From Glandiceps talaboti (Eukaryota; Hemichordata; Enteropneusta; Spengelidae): a stretch of DNA of 64,000 nt. Position 1 is the first letter of the stretch, and each line of letters opens with the position of its first letter. The position numbers and the translations under genes are program-made. The notes under the pieces were generated by a model. The model had not been told where the DNA came from. It searched no databases and was given only the letters and a program-made list of their open reading frames with translations. Positions 63,698 to 64,000 of the stretch are shown here, in pieces. The DNA is taken from contig NC_135551.1 in assembly GCF_964340395.1 (NCBI RefSeq), positions 12,486,379 through 12,550,378 on the forward strand, in the 5' to 3' direction.

Positions 63698-63750
63698 GCC
63701 TGTCGGTCTGTCTGTCTGTCTGTCTATCTGTTTGTCTCTCTGTCTGTCTT
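63643..63750. repeat. (TGTC)n microsatellite
   Basis: About 26 copies of CTGT with a few substitutions. Confidence 0.96.
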
Positions 63751-64000
63751 GCTCTGTCTTACTCTGTAAACGTAAACATCATATGAAATGAATGAAATAA
63801 AAATTACAGAAACAAAACCACATTTCTAGTTGTGATGTATTCATGTCAGTGTGTATGTACATATAGATGTACAAATGTACTGTGTCAATTTGATTAAAAG
63901 CATATATGTACAAATGTGGGAATATGGCTTCATTGCTTTGTGTACCATTATTTCCTTCATATATTATTATTGATGTTCAATTTTGTGTTCCAGAAGTGAG

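Overview
This window is eukaryotic genomic DNA from an animal, most likely a marine invertebrate. It has spliced genes with GT-AG introns, low GC, heavy intronic repeat content, BEL/Pao and non-LTR retrotransposons, many small foldback DNA transposons, and frequent TACATGTA-type palindromes. An invertebrate deuterostome such as a lancelet, hemichordate or echinoderm fits best, but a mollusc is not excluded. There are no bacterial features, CRISPR arrays or operons.

Left flank (1-14.3 kb): the 3' part of a plus-strand gene for a DUF4139 (F37C4.5-like) protein. Three exons at 5711-7956 are clear, and a fourth at 50-278 is probable. The introns hold a 24-bp minisatellite, a 215-bp MITE with a perfect 9-bp target-site duplication (TSD), other foldbacks and a tRNA-derived SINE. 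An intergenic stretch with several minisatellites follows.

Central nest (14.6-44.06 kb): a transposon inside a transposon inside a transposon. A decayed LINE with endonuclease and reverse transcriptase (14.65-17.36 kb) resumes at 43,275 and ends at 44,056. It is split by a BEL/Pao LTR retrotransposon (17,363-43,269; near-identical LTRs; TSD CTAGT). The BEL gag-pol frame is split in turn by a 17,708-bp CACTA/EnSpm-type DNA transposon (20,931-38,638), which has perfect 259-bp terminal inverted repeats (TIRs) starting CACTAGTAG and a 3-bp TSD, TCA. The CACTA interior carries no recognisable transposase. It holds LINE fragments, MITEs with 9-bp duplications, a perfect 154-bp hairpin, and a family of 28-40-bp palindromic mini-insertions that each carry their own short target duplication.

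Right flank (44-64 kb): a complete TRAPPC3 (Bet3) gene on the minus strand (5 exons, 180 codons, 47,386-50,839). It lies head-to-head with the first exon of a plus-strand SAM-domain gene at 51,166, and about 330 bp between the two start codons probably serves as a shared promoter. The rest of the window appears to be the long first introns of the SAM gene, with one plausible second exon at 53,827. These introns are filled with MITEs, micro- and minisatellites and a hAT-like family.

The host genes are ordinary housekeeping or uncharacterised genes with no evident functional link. The main interest is the layered history of transposition, which can be read base by base from the TSDs, and the very small palindromic mobile units.
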